DNA of 49,201 nucleotides, from assembly GCA_903901225.1 (NCBI GenBank), contig CAIUQE010000002.1, forward strand, positions 1 to 49,201. Direction: 5' to 3'. The translations under genes were made by a program, and so were the position numbers. The notes under the pieces are model-generated. The model was not told where the DNA came from and made no database searches. It was given only the letters and a program-made list of their open reading frames with translations. The DNA comes from Candidatus Omnitrophota bacterium. GTDB taxonomy: Bacteria; Omnitrophota; Gorgyraeia; Zapsychrales; Fredricksoniimonadaceae. This document shows positions 17,049 to 26,094 of this stretch, piece after piece. Each line of letters begins with the position of its first letter. Within the stretch, counting starts at the first letter, position 1.

Positions 17049-17075
17049 GACAACAACTTAAAGGAGGAATTCATC

Positions 17076-17627
17076 ATGCAGCAATTAGGCACCCACATCC
17101 AGGAAATAAGAAAACTCAGACGGATATCCCTGACCGAACTGGCCAAGACCAGCGGCGTACAGATCGCCACTTTGTCACGCATCGAGAACGGCAAAATGAC
17201 CGGGACCCTGGCCTCGCACCTGAGCATCGCAAAAGCCCTTGGCGTCGATATCACCGAACTTTACCAGGGCTTGCGGGAAAAAACACCGGATCCCATCAAG
17301 GCTAACTCTCCCCTGGAATCCATTTCCACGACAAATGACAAAGTTTCCTGCGAGATCCTGGCGCGCCAGGCCTCGACCAGGAAGATGCTGCCCACCCTGC
17401 TCAAGATCGAAGGGAAAGGCACAACCTCCCAGGAACAGCGTGAAGCGCTCTCCGAACGCTTTGTTTACGTACTTGAGGGCACGGTCATCGTTAAAGTGAA
17501 AGACCAGGCGATACGTCTGGAAAAGAATTCCTCACTTTACTTCAACGCCTCCATGCCTCATGTGATCGAGAACCCCAACAGCCAGACAGCGAAACTCCTT
17601 TCTGTACTGACGCCGGTATCCCTATGA
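17076..17627 (+). CDS. XRE-family regulator with cupin sensor domain
   Basis: A 183-residue transcription factor. The helix-turn-helix spans about residues 8-57 (IQEIRKLRRISLTELAKTSG ... LSRIENGK). The C-terminal cupin (about 95-180) includes SERFVYVLEGTVIVKVKDQ and a final His-containing strand (ASMPHVIENP). Cupins of this type bind a small ligand or metal; the ligand is not evident. Start chosen for AAGGAGG upstream. It overlaps the next gene by ATGA, so the two are co-translated. Divergent from spoVG, which it might regulate (inference). Confidence 0.88.
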   Translation: MQQLGTHIQEIRKLRRISLTELAKTSGVQIATLSRIENGKMTGTLASHLSIAKALGVDITELYQGLREKTPDPIKANSPLESISTTNDKVSCEILARQASTRKMLPTLLKIEGKGTTSQEQREALSERFVYVLEGTVIVKVKDQAIRLEKNSSLYFNASMPHVIENPNSQTAKLLSVLTPVSL

Positions 17628-17971
17628 GCCCCGTCCTCATTTTTGCCGCGGATGAGACCACCCGTGAAGCATTAAAATCCGCCCTGTCACTCCACCTGCC
17701 GCTGATCGTCACGGAAGACCGCGCCCAGTGCCTTGAAGCTGTCGGGCAAAATATCCCGATCCTGAAAGCTTTTATTGGCGTGAGGGCCATCGAAGACGCG
17801 TCTGAACTGGATATTTTCGGTGAGATCGCCGCGTTAAGGCCGGGATTGAAGATGATCGCTATCGGGGATCAACATACGGAAGACGCGGCTGTGGAAGCCG
17901 TCGAGCGCGGCGCCGCAGGCTACATGCTCCTGCCTCTCAATGACGCTGAGATCTTGACGGCGGCGCGCTGA
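17624..17971 (+). CDS. Receiver-like protein lacking phosphorylation residues
   Basis: The 115 residues have the alternating strand-helix pattern and the ending ERGAAGYMLLPLNDAEIL, like the end of response-regulator receivers (GA.GYL.KP.....L). The expected phospho-acceptor Asp in strand 3 is not found (LKAFIGVRA instead), and the conserved Lys of the KP motif is Leu. It is therefore a pseudo-receiver, probably a protein-interaction partner of the coupled HTH-cupin. No output domain follows; in particular no ANTAR domain. Its last 35 bp overlap the convergent gene on minus. Confidence 0.65.
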   Translation: MSPVLIFAADETTREALKSALSLHLPLIVTEDRAQCLEAVGQNIPILKAFIGVRAIEDASELDIFGEIAALRPGLKMIAIGDQHTEDAAVEAVERGAAGYMLLPLNDAEILTAAR

Positions 17972-18989
17972 GCGCTCCCTCCGCCACACCACCCTCTTCC
18001 TTCACAACAGACAAAAATTCCTTGAACCACTCTTTCTTCACCCCTGCGGCCTTCTGAAGTTTGTCGAAATCAGAACGGAACATTTTATAAACACGCGCGT
18101 AACTCCCGGTGACGATCCACGTCAGGTCGGCGGGAGTAATGTCGGAGCGGTCCGCATCGTACACAAGCGCCGCGCCATTCCAGAACAAAGTCAGGCGGCG
18201 GCTAACCGCAAACAACGGCAAAGACCGTACCGGCAGGCCATTGATCAGCTCTTGGGCTCCAAATGTCACTTTGTAAGTACCCGTGAGAACGCCGTTGGCG
18301 TAATCATAGGCCCCGGTGACGTCAAAATCCAGCAGGCCAAGCCTCTTGCGTGAGGCTTCGATCGGCACGGCCAGGACAAGGTTCACGGCCTTCCCGTCAA
18401 AATGATACACCTGCATGAACCGGGTGCTGTAACCTTCCCCCGCCCCGGCAAGGCTGACAACGCTGGCAAAACCATTGTCCAGCAATTTGAAGACCGGCTC
18501 GCCCTTTTTATTATCAAAAACATCAATGTGCCCGAAATAAGCCCACGTTTTCTGTTCATATTTAAAAAGAAGGTACTGGTAATCGGGGAAGCGGAGGCTT
18601 GAACTGGATACCTGCAGGGCCCTGTATTCGCCCAGTTCATACTCTTTGACAACAGGGTACGGCAGGATGCACGCGCTGTAATTGGCGAACCCGCAGCCAA
18701 ACAAATATTCATCACGCAGGGCGAAGTGATGGTGTTCTCTGCCCGCGACAGCGGCGCCAATATCCAGCTTCTTCCATAATTTGCCGATGCTCACGCCGGG
18801 ATAGTAATAATCCTCCCTGTGAACGAGGCTTTTATGGAAAAGATCCCTGTCCGCCGGCTGGTAATGAGCGTCCGTGGAAGAAAAGAATTTCTCCACATCG
18901 AGGAAAGACACGGCTTTGGGAATGAAAAGAAGCGCCAGCGCGGCCAGGATAAGGACGGAAGGAACAAACTTGAGGAACTGGTTTCTCAT
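17937..18989 (-). CDS. Secreted or membrane-anchored protein, unknown function
   Basis: A 350-residue protein with an N-terminal hydrophobic anchor (about 8-27) and a large mixed domain rich in aromatic residues, presumably periplasmic. No catalytic motif is recognised. GGAG precedes ATG 18989, and a separate promoter lies upstream. The 3' end overlaps the convergent pseudo-receiver by 35 bp, encoding a Ser/Pro/Arg tail (LSAPPSRSQRH) that may be an extension by loss of an earlier stop. Confidence 0.7.
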   Translation of the reverse strand: MRNQFLKFVPSVLILAALALLFIPKAVSFLDVEKFFSSTDAHYQPADRDLFHKSLVHREDYYYPGVSIGKLWKKLDIGAAVAGREHHHFALRDEYLFGCGFANYSACILPYPVVKEYELGEYRALQVSSSSLRFPDYQYLLFKYEQKTWAYFGHIDVFDNKKGEPVFKLLDNGFASVVSLAGAGEGYSTRFMQVYHFDGKAVNLVLAVPIEASRKRLGLLDFDVTGAYDYANGVLTGTYKVTFGAQELINGLPVRSLPLFAVSRRLTLFWNGAALVYDADRSDITPADLTWIVTGSYARVYKMFRSDFDKLQKAAGVKKEWFKEFLSVVKEEGGVAEGALSAPPSRSQRH

Positions 18990-19031
18990 AGATTCTCCGC
19001 AGACCTGTTGACCGCGTCCAACATTAGAATA

Positions 19032-19060
19032 AATTTACCCGACATGCCCCGCGGTTTCAA
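19032..19060 (-). promoter_or_regulatory. Promoter of the 350-residue protein gene
   Basis: TTGAAA (plus 19055-19060), a 17-nt spacer and TAAATT (plus 19032-19037), in the 90-nt gap after the nuclease gene. Confidence 0.5.
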
Positions 19061-19079
19061 GGCATTTTTTATATCATCC

Positions 19080-19694
19080 TCAATTCGAACCACGGTCTCG
19101 CTGCCCCTGCCAAAGCCCCCGCCCCGCTTTACGCGCTTCACGGAAAAGCCGCCTGAACTCATCCGCGTGGCGGACATTCGGCGGGATGGTCATCGGATAG
19201 GCATAACCCTGCCTGATGATATCCTCATTGATAAAAAGGCCGTCATCAACCCGGTAAATGTAGGCCAAAAGGCGGCCGTATTTGTCCCGCTTCTCGATAT
19301 CAAATTCAAGGCGCACGCGGCGTCCCCGCAGTAAAGACCTTGTGTATTCCGCCGCAATATGCCCCATCCTGAGGATATCCCCGACATCCTGGCCTGAACG
19401 GGCCGCGTCGCGAAAAAGCTTTTTGTTCTCGCTGGATTCAGGAGTGTCGATGCCAAGGAAACGCACCCTTTCGCCGTTGGAAAGTTTGACCGTGTCACCA
19501 TCATAAATATAAGTGACGGCGATGTCCGCGTATTCTTGGAGGTTACTCACAGCTCCTGAACCTGTGCCCTGGCCCGGAAGGCCATGGCCATGCGAAAAAA
19601 AATACGCCGCAAAAAAGAAAACCAGCAGGAATACCACAAAAAAAACAAGAGGGTTCGATGTCCCGTGAAGAGTATCCTGCCGCGCCATGGTCAA
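19080..19694 (-). CDS. Thermonuclease-family nuclease, membrane-anchored
   Basis: Staphylococcal-nuclease (SNase) fold, 204 residues, with an N-terminal helix (about 15-34) that suggests anchoring or export. Catalytic positions are conserved: DGDT (Asp67), RFLGIDTPE (Arg78, Asp83, Glu86) and DKYGR (Arg141), equivalent to Asp21, Arg35, Asp40, Glu43 and Arg87 of the Staphylococcus enzyme. It would cut DNA or RNA with calcium, outside the cytoplasm. It overlaps spoIID by 4 nt. Confidence 0.9.
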   Translation of the reverse strand: MTMARQDTLHGTSNPLVFFVVFLLVFFFAAYFFSHGHGLPGQGTGSGAVSNLQEYADIAVTYIYDGDTVKLSNGERVRFLGIDTPESSENKKLFRDAARSGQDVGDILRMGHIAAEYTRSLLRGRRVRLEFDIEKRDKYGRLLAYIYRVDDGLFINEDIIRQGYAYPMTIPPNVRHADEFRRLFREARKAGRGLWQGQRDRGSN

Positions 19695-20848
19695 TCCGTG
19701 TCCTTAAGCCTTACGAATTCAGACGAAGGATAATAAAATCCGAGGATCTGGCGGTAATTAAAATGCTTGAGGGCCATGCCGTAAGCACCCCACTGGCACA
19801 GCCCGACCCCGTGCCCCCAGCCATAACCGATGAAATCAACATACCAGCCTTTCATCACGATCTCATACTTATTGCTTTTGAGGATATTCGGGCCAATGAT
19901 ATCACGAAAGACCTTGCCCTCGATGATATCTTCCTTGCCGTCGCGTGTTAGTATCCTGAGCTTCCGGACACGGCCGCTCTTATTGAGTTCCGTGACCTGT
20001 ATCTCCCTGATAAGACCCATCTGATAGCCGCGCGCGTTGAGCGCATCCTGGATGTCCTTGAGGCGAAAATCCTGCTTCCATTTGTAATGCGCCTGGTCCA
20101 CAGAAAAAGGGGACAGCACGCCGCCACGCAACGGAGGGAGATCGATCCCCCATAGCTCTGCCGCATCTTCGGTCACGCCCCCTGAATTGGCATGAAAGAA
20201 AGCGGGGAAGACCACCCCCTGATACATCAGGACCTCGCCTTTAGTCCGGTGAACGGCAAGATTGGTGCGGTAACGTTCCGCCCCCCGTCCGCCATAAACC
20301 TGGGAATAAATATCGTTGGTCACGTCATAATCACGGGACGCGAACTTGTTCATGGAATACAGCGCGAACGTGCGCGTGGCGACAGCCTGGGCCTTGATCG
20401 CCTCCAAAGGCCATGTGTCGGATATCTCATGATAAAGGACGCCGCAAATATACTGCTCGAGGTCTATGGAATTAACGACCGTAAAGTTGACGCCGGCGTT
20501 GTTAACGATGATAACACTGCCCCGGAACTGCCCGGCATTAATGCTGACCAAAGCCTCACGGCGCGGGCTGATGATGACACGCGCAAGGTCATAAACACGA
20601 GTGCCGATGACAGTCTTGCCCTTATCGAGGGCAACCAGGGAGGGATGCAGATAATTGTCCGTGGCGATGACCTTGCCGGTATTGTAATCAACGACATCAT
20701 ACCGGCCATGGACCGCCATGGTGAAATGATCTTCCTCACGCAGGACAGCCACACGGATAAGCCTGGGCTTAGCGGTCACAATGCCGTCCGCCAGGAAAAA
20801 GAGGCACAAGAACAGGAAGAACCCGCGCAGGAAGGCAGGCCTTGTCAC
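19691..20848 (-). CDS. SpoIID/LytB-domain cell-wall protein
   Basis: A 385-residue exported protein with signal peptide (about 1-26). The SpoIID domain spans about 125-375: LEQYICGVLYHEISDTWPLEAIKAQAVATRTFAL is the hallmark, and GYGWGHGVGLCQWGAYGMA the C-terminal signature. SpoIID is a lytic transglycosylase on glycan strands lacking stem peptides in Bacillus; many non-sporulating bacteria carry homologues acting on peptidoglycan. It overlaps ruvB and the nuclease gene by 4 nt on either side. Confidence 0.9.
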   Translation of the reverse strand: MTRPAFLRGFFLFLCLFFLADGIVTAKPRLIRVAVLREEDHFTMAVHGRYDVVDYNTGKVIATDNYLHPSLVALDKGKTVIGTRVYDLARVIISPRREALVSINAGQFRGSVIIVNNAGVNFTVVNSIDLEQYICGVLYHEISDTWPLEAIKAQAVATRTFALYSMNKFASRDYDVTNDIYSQVYGGRGAERYRTNLAVHRTKGEVLMYQGVVFPAFFHANSGGVTEDAAELWGIDLPPLRGGVLSPFSVDQAHYKWKQDFRLKDIQDALNARGYQMGLIREIQVTELNKSGRVRKLRILTRDGKEDIIEGKVFRDIIGPNILKSNKYEIVMKGWYVDFIGYGWGHGVGLCQWGAYGMALKHFNYRQILGFYYPSSEFVRLKDTD

Positions 20849-21840
20849 AGAAGCTTCCTTGCCTTGTCCGTGATCTCGCGACCGCGGGAAGTGCGGCGCA
20901 GGAATCCCGTCTTCAGCAGATACGGCTCCACGACATCCACGATCGTGTCGGATTCTTCATTCAATGTCGCCGCGAGCGCCTCGATCCCGACGGGACCTCC
21001 GCCGTATTGCCGGGCGATGACCTCCAGTATCTTGTGATCCAAGCGGTCAAGCCCGTCAGGATCAATATGCAGCTGCTGCATGGCCGCCTCGACAACAGGC
21101 AGACGGACCTGGCCCCCGCCCGTCTTGACCTGGGCGTAATCCCGCACGCGCTTGAGCAGGCGGTTGGCCACACGGGGCGTCCCGCGCGAACGGCGCGCCA
21201 CTTCAAGGGCCGCTTCCCGGTCAATGTCCACATTGAGCTTCACGGCCGAACGGATGATGATCTCGGCAAGTTCTTGCGGCTCATAAAAATCCAGGTGGTA
21301 AAAAATACCGAAACGGTCCCTCAACGGCGAGGCGAGCAGCCCGCTGCGCGTGGTCGCGCCGATCAGCGTGAAAGGCTTGAGGGTAAAGTTGATGGTCCGG
21401 GCATAAGGGCCCTTGTCGACGATAAAATCGATCTTGAAGCTCTCCATGGCCGGGTACAGGAATTCCTCAACGGTCTTTGAAAGGCGGTGGACTTCGTCGA
21501 TAAAGAGGATGTCGCCCTTTTCAAGATTGGTCAGGATGCCGATAAAATCACCCGCCCGCTCGATGGCCGGGCCTGAGGTGACCGTGATCTTGGCGCCCAT
21601 CTCGCGCGCGATGATATGCGCCAGGGATGTCTTACCCAGTCCGGGCGGGCCGGAAAAAAGCATGTGCTCCAGCGGTTCGGCGCGCTGGTGGGCCGCCTCG
21701 ATGGCGATCCTGATATTGGAAAGGAGTTCTTTCTGCCCGACGAAATCAGTGAGTTTCTCGGGACGAAGCGACAGGCCCGTGACCCTGTCCTCTTCCGTCT
21801 CCTGGGCATTGAGGGCGACGCGCTTGAGCTCTTCCATCAC
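20845..21840 (-). CDS. ruvB: Holliday junction helicase RuvB
   Basis: AAA+ motor that drives branch migration with RuvA; 331 residues, normal length. Walker A GPPGLGKT (64-71), Walker B DEVH (115-118), GATTRSGLL sensor segment and the C-terminal winged helix (TPRVANRLLKRVRDYAQ, then PYLLKTGFLRRTSRGR) are all present. ruvA and ruvC are not adjacent. ATGA overlap with scpA. Confidence 0.98.
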   Translation of the reverse strand: MMEELKRVALNAQETEEDRVTGLSLRPEKLTDFVGQKELLSNIRIAIEAAHQRAEPLEHMLFSGPPGLGKTSLAHIIAREMGAKITVTSGPAIERAGDFIGILTNLEKGDILFIDEVHRLSKTVEEFLYPAMESFKIDFIVDKGPYARTINFTLKPFTLIGATTRSGLLASPLRDRFGIFYHLDFYEPQELAEIIIRSAVKLNVDIDREAALEVARRSRGTPRVANRLLKRVRDYAQVKTGGGQVRLPVVEAAMQQLHIDPDGLDRLDHKILEVIARQYGGGPVGIEALAATLNEESDTIVDVVEPYLLKTGFLRRTSRGREITDKARKLL

Positions 21841-22586
21841 GCCACCGGCTGGGGATGGACAACGATATCTTCCGACTCACGGATCAGCTCGATCTCGGCA
21901 AAATGGCGCTTCTGCGCAATGACGAGCTCTTTCATTTTGCAAAGTTCAAGGATCGCCATGAACGTGACGATAAGCTCGAGCTTGTCGCGGGTCCTGGTAA
22001 AAAGTTCCTGCAGGGTCAAACGGGACCTGCCCTGGAGAAAATGCAGGATCTCGTGGATCTTTTCCTCGAGTGTGTACTCCTCCCGCGCCACGTCATACGT
22101 GGCCCGTTCAGGCTTCTCGGCCATGGCCTTGGTGAGCGCGGTGATCAGGTCAAAAAGGTTGGCCTCAAAATAGACCTCTTTGGCGTCTTCCCTCAACTCG
22201 GCGAGGGCCCGCTCATCGAGGTTCCTCGCGAAAAGGTCCTGGCGCTGTTCAGCCTTTAACTTCAAGAGATCCGCCGCTTCCTTGATGCGCTGGTACTCCT
22301 CAAGCCGCCGGACCAGGTCCGCGCGCGGGTCCTCGACGGCCTCAACCGCGTTGGGATCCTGCGGCAGGAGCATTTTGGACTTGATCTGCAGCAAGGTCGC
22401 GGCCATGACAAGAAAATCTCCGATACCGTCAAGGTCAAGCACCTTCATCAGGTCTATGTACTGGATATATTGTTCGGTGATCCTGGCGATGGGAATATCG
22501 CAGATATCGATCTCTTCTTTCCTGATAAGGTAAAGAAGAAGATCAAGGGGGCCTTCAAATTTATCAAGCTGGATCTTGTAGGCCAT
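21837..22586 (-). CDS. scpA: Segregation and condensation protein A
   Basis: Kleisin subunit that bridges the SMC heads in the condensin-like complex; 249 residues. The N-terminal YKIQLDKFEGPLDLLLYLIRKEEIDICDIPI is diagnostic, and the C-terminal winged helix (about 190-235) is present. scpB, often next in line, is not adjacent; trpS precedes instead by 14 nt. Confidence 0.95.
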   Translation of the reverse strand: MAYKIQLDKFEGPLDLLLYLIRKEEIDICDIPIARITEQYIQYIDLMKVLDLDGIGDFLVMAATLLQIKSKMLLPQDPNAVEAVEDPRADLVRRLEEYQRIKEAADLLKLKAEQRQDLFARNLDERALAELREDAKEVYFEANLFDLITALTKAMAEKPERATYDVAREEYTLEEKIHEILHFLQGRSRLTLQELFTRTRDKLELIVTFMAILELCKMKELVIAQKRHFAEIELIRESEDIVVHPQPVA

Positions 22587-22600
22587 AGGTCAAACCCCGG

Positions 22601-23578
22601 TCATCTGAATACAGCTTCACGCACTTCCCTGATGGTGGCCGACGCCGTGAGACGGGCGCGCTCGGCGCCTTTCTTGAGGACATCTTCGAGATAGCCGCGC
22701 TCGGCAAGGAGCTTCACGCGTTTTTCGCGGATGGGCCTTAACGCTTCAATAATACCGTCAGCGAGTTCTTTCTTGCAATCGGTACAGCCTTTGCCCGCGC
22801 CCTCACACCACGCGCGAACGTCTATCTCACGCGACGCCAGGAACGTGCGGTAGTACGAAAAGACATTGCATTCATCCGGGTGCCCCACGTCCTTCAAACG
22901 CAGGCGTTTGGGGTCGGTCACCATGCCCTTGACTTTCGCCAGGATCTCTTCCGGGCTGTCGGAAAGGTTGATCGTGTTGCCGTAACTTTTTGACATTTTC
23001 CGGCCGTCGAGCCCCAGCAGGCGCGGCGTGGGTGTCAGGATGGCTTCGCAATCAGTAAAAACTTCCTTCTTGTAGAGAAAATTGAACCGGCGGGATATTT
23101 CGCGGGTCAGTTCAAGGTGCGGCAACTGGTCTTCCCCAATGGGCACCGCGTTGGCCTTGTAAAGCAGGATATCCGCCGCCTGGAGGACCGGATACCCGAG
23201 AAAAGCATACGTTTGAAGATCGCGTGAGGTGATCTCCCTCAACTGCTCTTTATACGTCGGGTTGCGTTCCAGCCATCCCAGGGGCGTGATGCACGCCAGG
23301 ACCATCTGGAGTTCCAGGTGTTCCGGGACATCCGACTGGATGAAAATTACGGACTTCTCCGGGTCGACGCCGCAGGCGATCCAGTCGGCCGCCATGTCGA
23401 AGATGTTCGACACGATCGCGCCGCTCTGGGCATATTCGCCCATGAGCGCGTGCCAGTCAACGATCGAATAGTAACACTGGTGCGTGGCTTGCAGGCCAAC
23501 CCAGTTGTGCAAGGCGCCGACGAGATGCCCCAGATGGAGCTTGCCCGTGGGACGCATGCCGCTGAACACTGTCTTCAT
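22601..23578 (-). CDS. trpS: Tryptophanyl-tRNA synthetase
   Basis: Class I aminoacyl-tRNA synthetase charging tRNA-Trp; 325 residues. The frame is open to 23668, but ATG 23578 gives the family start MKTVFSGMRPTGKLHLGH (HIGH-type motif 15-18) and overlaps the infB stop as ATGA. KMSKS is at about 193. Nothing unusual in sequence; its place directly after infB, where rbfA or truB is common, is uncommon. Confidence 0.97.
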   Translation of the reverse strand: MKTVFSGMRPTGKLHLGHLVGALHNWVGLQATHQCYYSIVDWHALMGEYAQSGAIVSNIFDMAADWIACGVDPEKSVIFIQSDVPEHLELQMVLACITPLGWLERNPTYKEQLREITSRDLQTYAFLGYPVLQAADILLYKANAVPIGEDQLPHLELTREISRRFNFLYKKEVFTDCEAILTPTPRLLGLDGRKMSKSYGNTINLSDSPEEILAKVKGMVTDPKRLRLKDVGHPDECNVFSYYRTFLASREIDVRAWCEGAGKGCTDCKKELADGIIEALRPIREKRVKLLAERGYLEDVLKKGAERARLTASATIREVREAVFR

Positions 23579-26058
23579 GCGAGTTTCCTGGCAATATGCT
23601 CGATCTGGAACGCCTCGATGATATCGCCCACCTGGTAGGCGTCGAACTTGTCCACCGAGATGCCGCACTCGAAACCTTCGCCCACTTCCTTCACGTCATC
23701 CTTGAAACGCTTGAGCGCCGAGATCCGGCTCGTATGGATGACCTCGCCGTTGCGCAGCACATCCACGTCCATCTTCTGGCGCATGCGGCCCTTGAGCATG
23801 AAGCATCCCGCCACAGTCCCTGCCTTGGAAAGCTTGAACACCTGGCGGATTTCGGCGCGCGCGATGAAATGCCGCTTGGCATCGGGCTTGAGCATTCCCT
23901 CGAGCGCGGCTTTTACGTCATTGACCGCGTCGTAAATGATATTGTAACGGCGGATATCGACAGGCGTCTTGTCCAGCTCCGCGCTGGCGTCGACGTTCGT
24001 GCCGACGCTGAAAGCGATGATGATCGCCTTGGAGACGTGCGCCAGGATGACATCCGACGCGTTCACATCGCCCACGCCGCTGTGAATGAACTTGATGTTG
24101 ACTTCCCTGTTCGTACTCGGGACCTTCGAAAGGGCCTCACGCAGAGCCTCAACCGACCCCTGCACATCCCCCTTAAGGACAATATTAAGCTCCTGGACCT
24201 CGCCCTCTTTCTTCTGGGCCAAAAGGTCTTCAAGCGTGATCTTGTTCGTTTCCTTAAGGCGGTTCGCCCTGAATTTTTCCATGCGGACATCCGTGATCTG
24301 ACGGGCCATCTTGTCGTTCTCGACCACGAAAAACTTCTCTCCGGCTTCGGGGACCGCGGACAAACCAAGGATCTCGACAGGCATGGACGGCCCCGCCACC
24401 TTGATGGCGCGCTGATGGTCATCGAACAGGGCCTTGACCTTGCCATAATGCGGGCCGACCACAACGAGATCACCTTCTTTCAGCGAACCATTCTGCACGA
24501 TCAGTGTCGCCACGGCGCCGCGCCCGGGGCTCAGGTGAGCCTCGACCACGATACCCGCGGCCTTCTTGTCGGGATTGGCCTTAAGTTCCAATATTTCCGC
24601 CTCGAGAAGGATCATTTCCAGAAGACCGTCAATGCCCTGGGCCGTTAAAGCGGAAACAGGCGCGACAACCGTCTTGCCGCCCCATTCCTCGGGCATAAGG
24701 TCATGCTCCATGAGCTGCTTCTTGACCATTTCCTGGTCGGCGTCCTTACGGTCGATCTTGTTGAGCGCGACGATGATCGGGACCCCGGCGGCCTTGGCGT
24801 GATCAATGGCTTCCAGGGTTTGGGGCATGAGGCCCTCGTTCGCCGCGATAACCAGGACAACGAGGTCCGTGACATGAGCGCCCCTGGCGCGCATGGCCGT
24901 GAAGGCCGCGTGGCCCGGCGTATCCAAAAATGTGATCGTTCCCTTGGCCATGGGCACGGAATACGCCCGGATATGCTGGGTGATCCCGCCATGCTCCGTG
25001 TCAACGACCTTGGTTTTGCGGATGCAATCCATGAGCGACGTCTTGCCGTGATCCACGTGCCCCATGAACGTAACGATGGGCGCGCGCGGTTTCAAGGTCG
25101 AAGGGTCGTCTTTTTCCTTCGCGTGCAAATCAATGGCCTGCTCTTCCTGGGTCTTGGCCTGAAGGAGGTTGTAACCGAGCGTCTCGCAGATCTTGCGGGC
25201 AATATCTTCGCCAAGATTCTGGTTGATGTTCGCGAAAATGCCCATCCCCATCAATATTTTCAGGACAGCGTTCGCCTTTTCCTGGAGACGGAACGCGAGG
25301 TCCCCGACAGTGATCGGTATCTTGATCTCAATATCCCTCAGGGGGCCTTCATATTTGGCCGGGGTGAGTGACGCCGGACCCTGCTCCGCGGGTGCCGCCT
25401 GCGGCGTTGCCTGCTGGGCCGCGCTATGGGCATTGCGCGCCGCCTGCAGCGCCGCCTGCTCTTCTTCACGCCGCTTGGCCAGCGGCTTCACGGAAATGAA
25501 TTCCGGCTGTTCTTTGACGACCTTTTTGATGACCGTCGTTACCGTCTGGCCGTTGGCATCCGTGGACGTTACCTTCTCCTCAGCCGTAACTTTCTCGAAC
25601 TGGGCCAGCTCATTGAGGACAGCCGGCGGAGGGCCTTCCACCGACCTGGCATCAGGCGCGCGCACCACGGGCTTCGGCGGCTCTACGGGCTTGGGCTCAG
25701 GTTTGGTGACAATACGGACCGTGACAGGCGAAGGCGCGGGTTCTTTATCTTTAGCGTCCTGGTGCGCGTCGCTCTTTGGTTTTGACACGGGCTTCTTCTT
25801 CGGCGCCGCGGCAGCCTTCCCGTCAGAAGGCGCGACCTTCCGGGCCGGCGCGCGCTTGGCCGCGGGCTTGATGACAGCAGGAAGCTCCTGCTCCTTGGTG
25901 ATCAATCCTTTGGTCTCAAGCTCCCCTTTGAGGACAGCCAGAACGCCGGGGCTCAATTCCTGGGTATCCCCTTTGGCACGCAATTTCAGCGCCTTGAGCG
26001 TTGTGAGGATCAATTCCTCACTGATGTTATACTTCGCGGCCAGTTCCCTTACTAACAT
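23575..26058 (-). CDS. infB: Translation initiation factor IF-2
   Basis: GTPase that brings initiator tRNA to the 30S subunit; 827 residues. The N-terminal IF2N domain (MLVRELAAKYNISEEL) is followed by a Lys/Pro/Ala-rich linker to about 240, a second IF2N-like segment, and the G domain with GHVDHGKT (about 333-340), DTPGHAAF and NKID. Domains II-IV to the C-terminus are complete. It lies 36 nt after nusA, the usual nusA-infB pair. Confidence 0.98.
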   Translation of the reverse strand: MLVRELAAKYNISEELILTTLKALKLRAKGDTQELSPGVLAVLKGELETKGLITKEQELPAVIKPAAKRAPARKVAPSDGKAAAAPKKKPVSKPKSDAHQDAKDKEPAPSPVTVRIVTKPEPKPVEPPKPVVRAPDARSVEGPPPAVLNELAQFEKVTAEEKVTSTDANGQTVTTVIKKVVKEQPEFISVKPLAKRREEEQAALQAARNAHSAAQQATPQAAPAEQGPASLTPAKYEGPLRDIEIKIPITVGDLAFRLQEKANAVLKILMGMGIFANINQNLGEDIARKICETLGYNLLQAKTQEEQAIDLHAKEKDDPSTLKPRAPIVTFMGHVDHGKTSLMDCIRKTKVVDTEHGGITQHIRAYSVPMAKGTITFLDTPGHAAFTAMRARGAHVTDLVVLVIAANEGLMPQTLEAIDHAKAAGVPIIVALNKIDRKDADQEMVKKQLMEHDLMPEEWGGKTVVAPVSALTAQGIDGLLEMILLEAEILELKANPDKKAAGIVVEAHLSPGRGAVATLIVQNGSLKEGDLVVVGPHYGKVKALFDDHQRAIKVAGPSMPVEILGLSAVPEAGEKFFVVENDKMARQITDVRMEKFRANRLKETNKITLEDLLAQKKEGEVQELNIVLKGDVQGSVEALREALSKVPSTNREVNIKFIHSGVGDVNASDVILAHVSKAIIIAFSVGTNVDASAELDKTPVDIRRYNIIYDAVNDVKAALEGMLKPDAKRHFIARAEIRQVFKLSKAGTVAGCFMLKGRMRQKMDVDVLRNGEVIHTSRISALKRFKDDVKEVGEGFECGISVDKFDAYQVGDIIEAFQIEHIARKLA

Positions 26059-26094
26059 AGATGATCGTCTTTCCGGGGTAAAACCCCAACTGTC

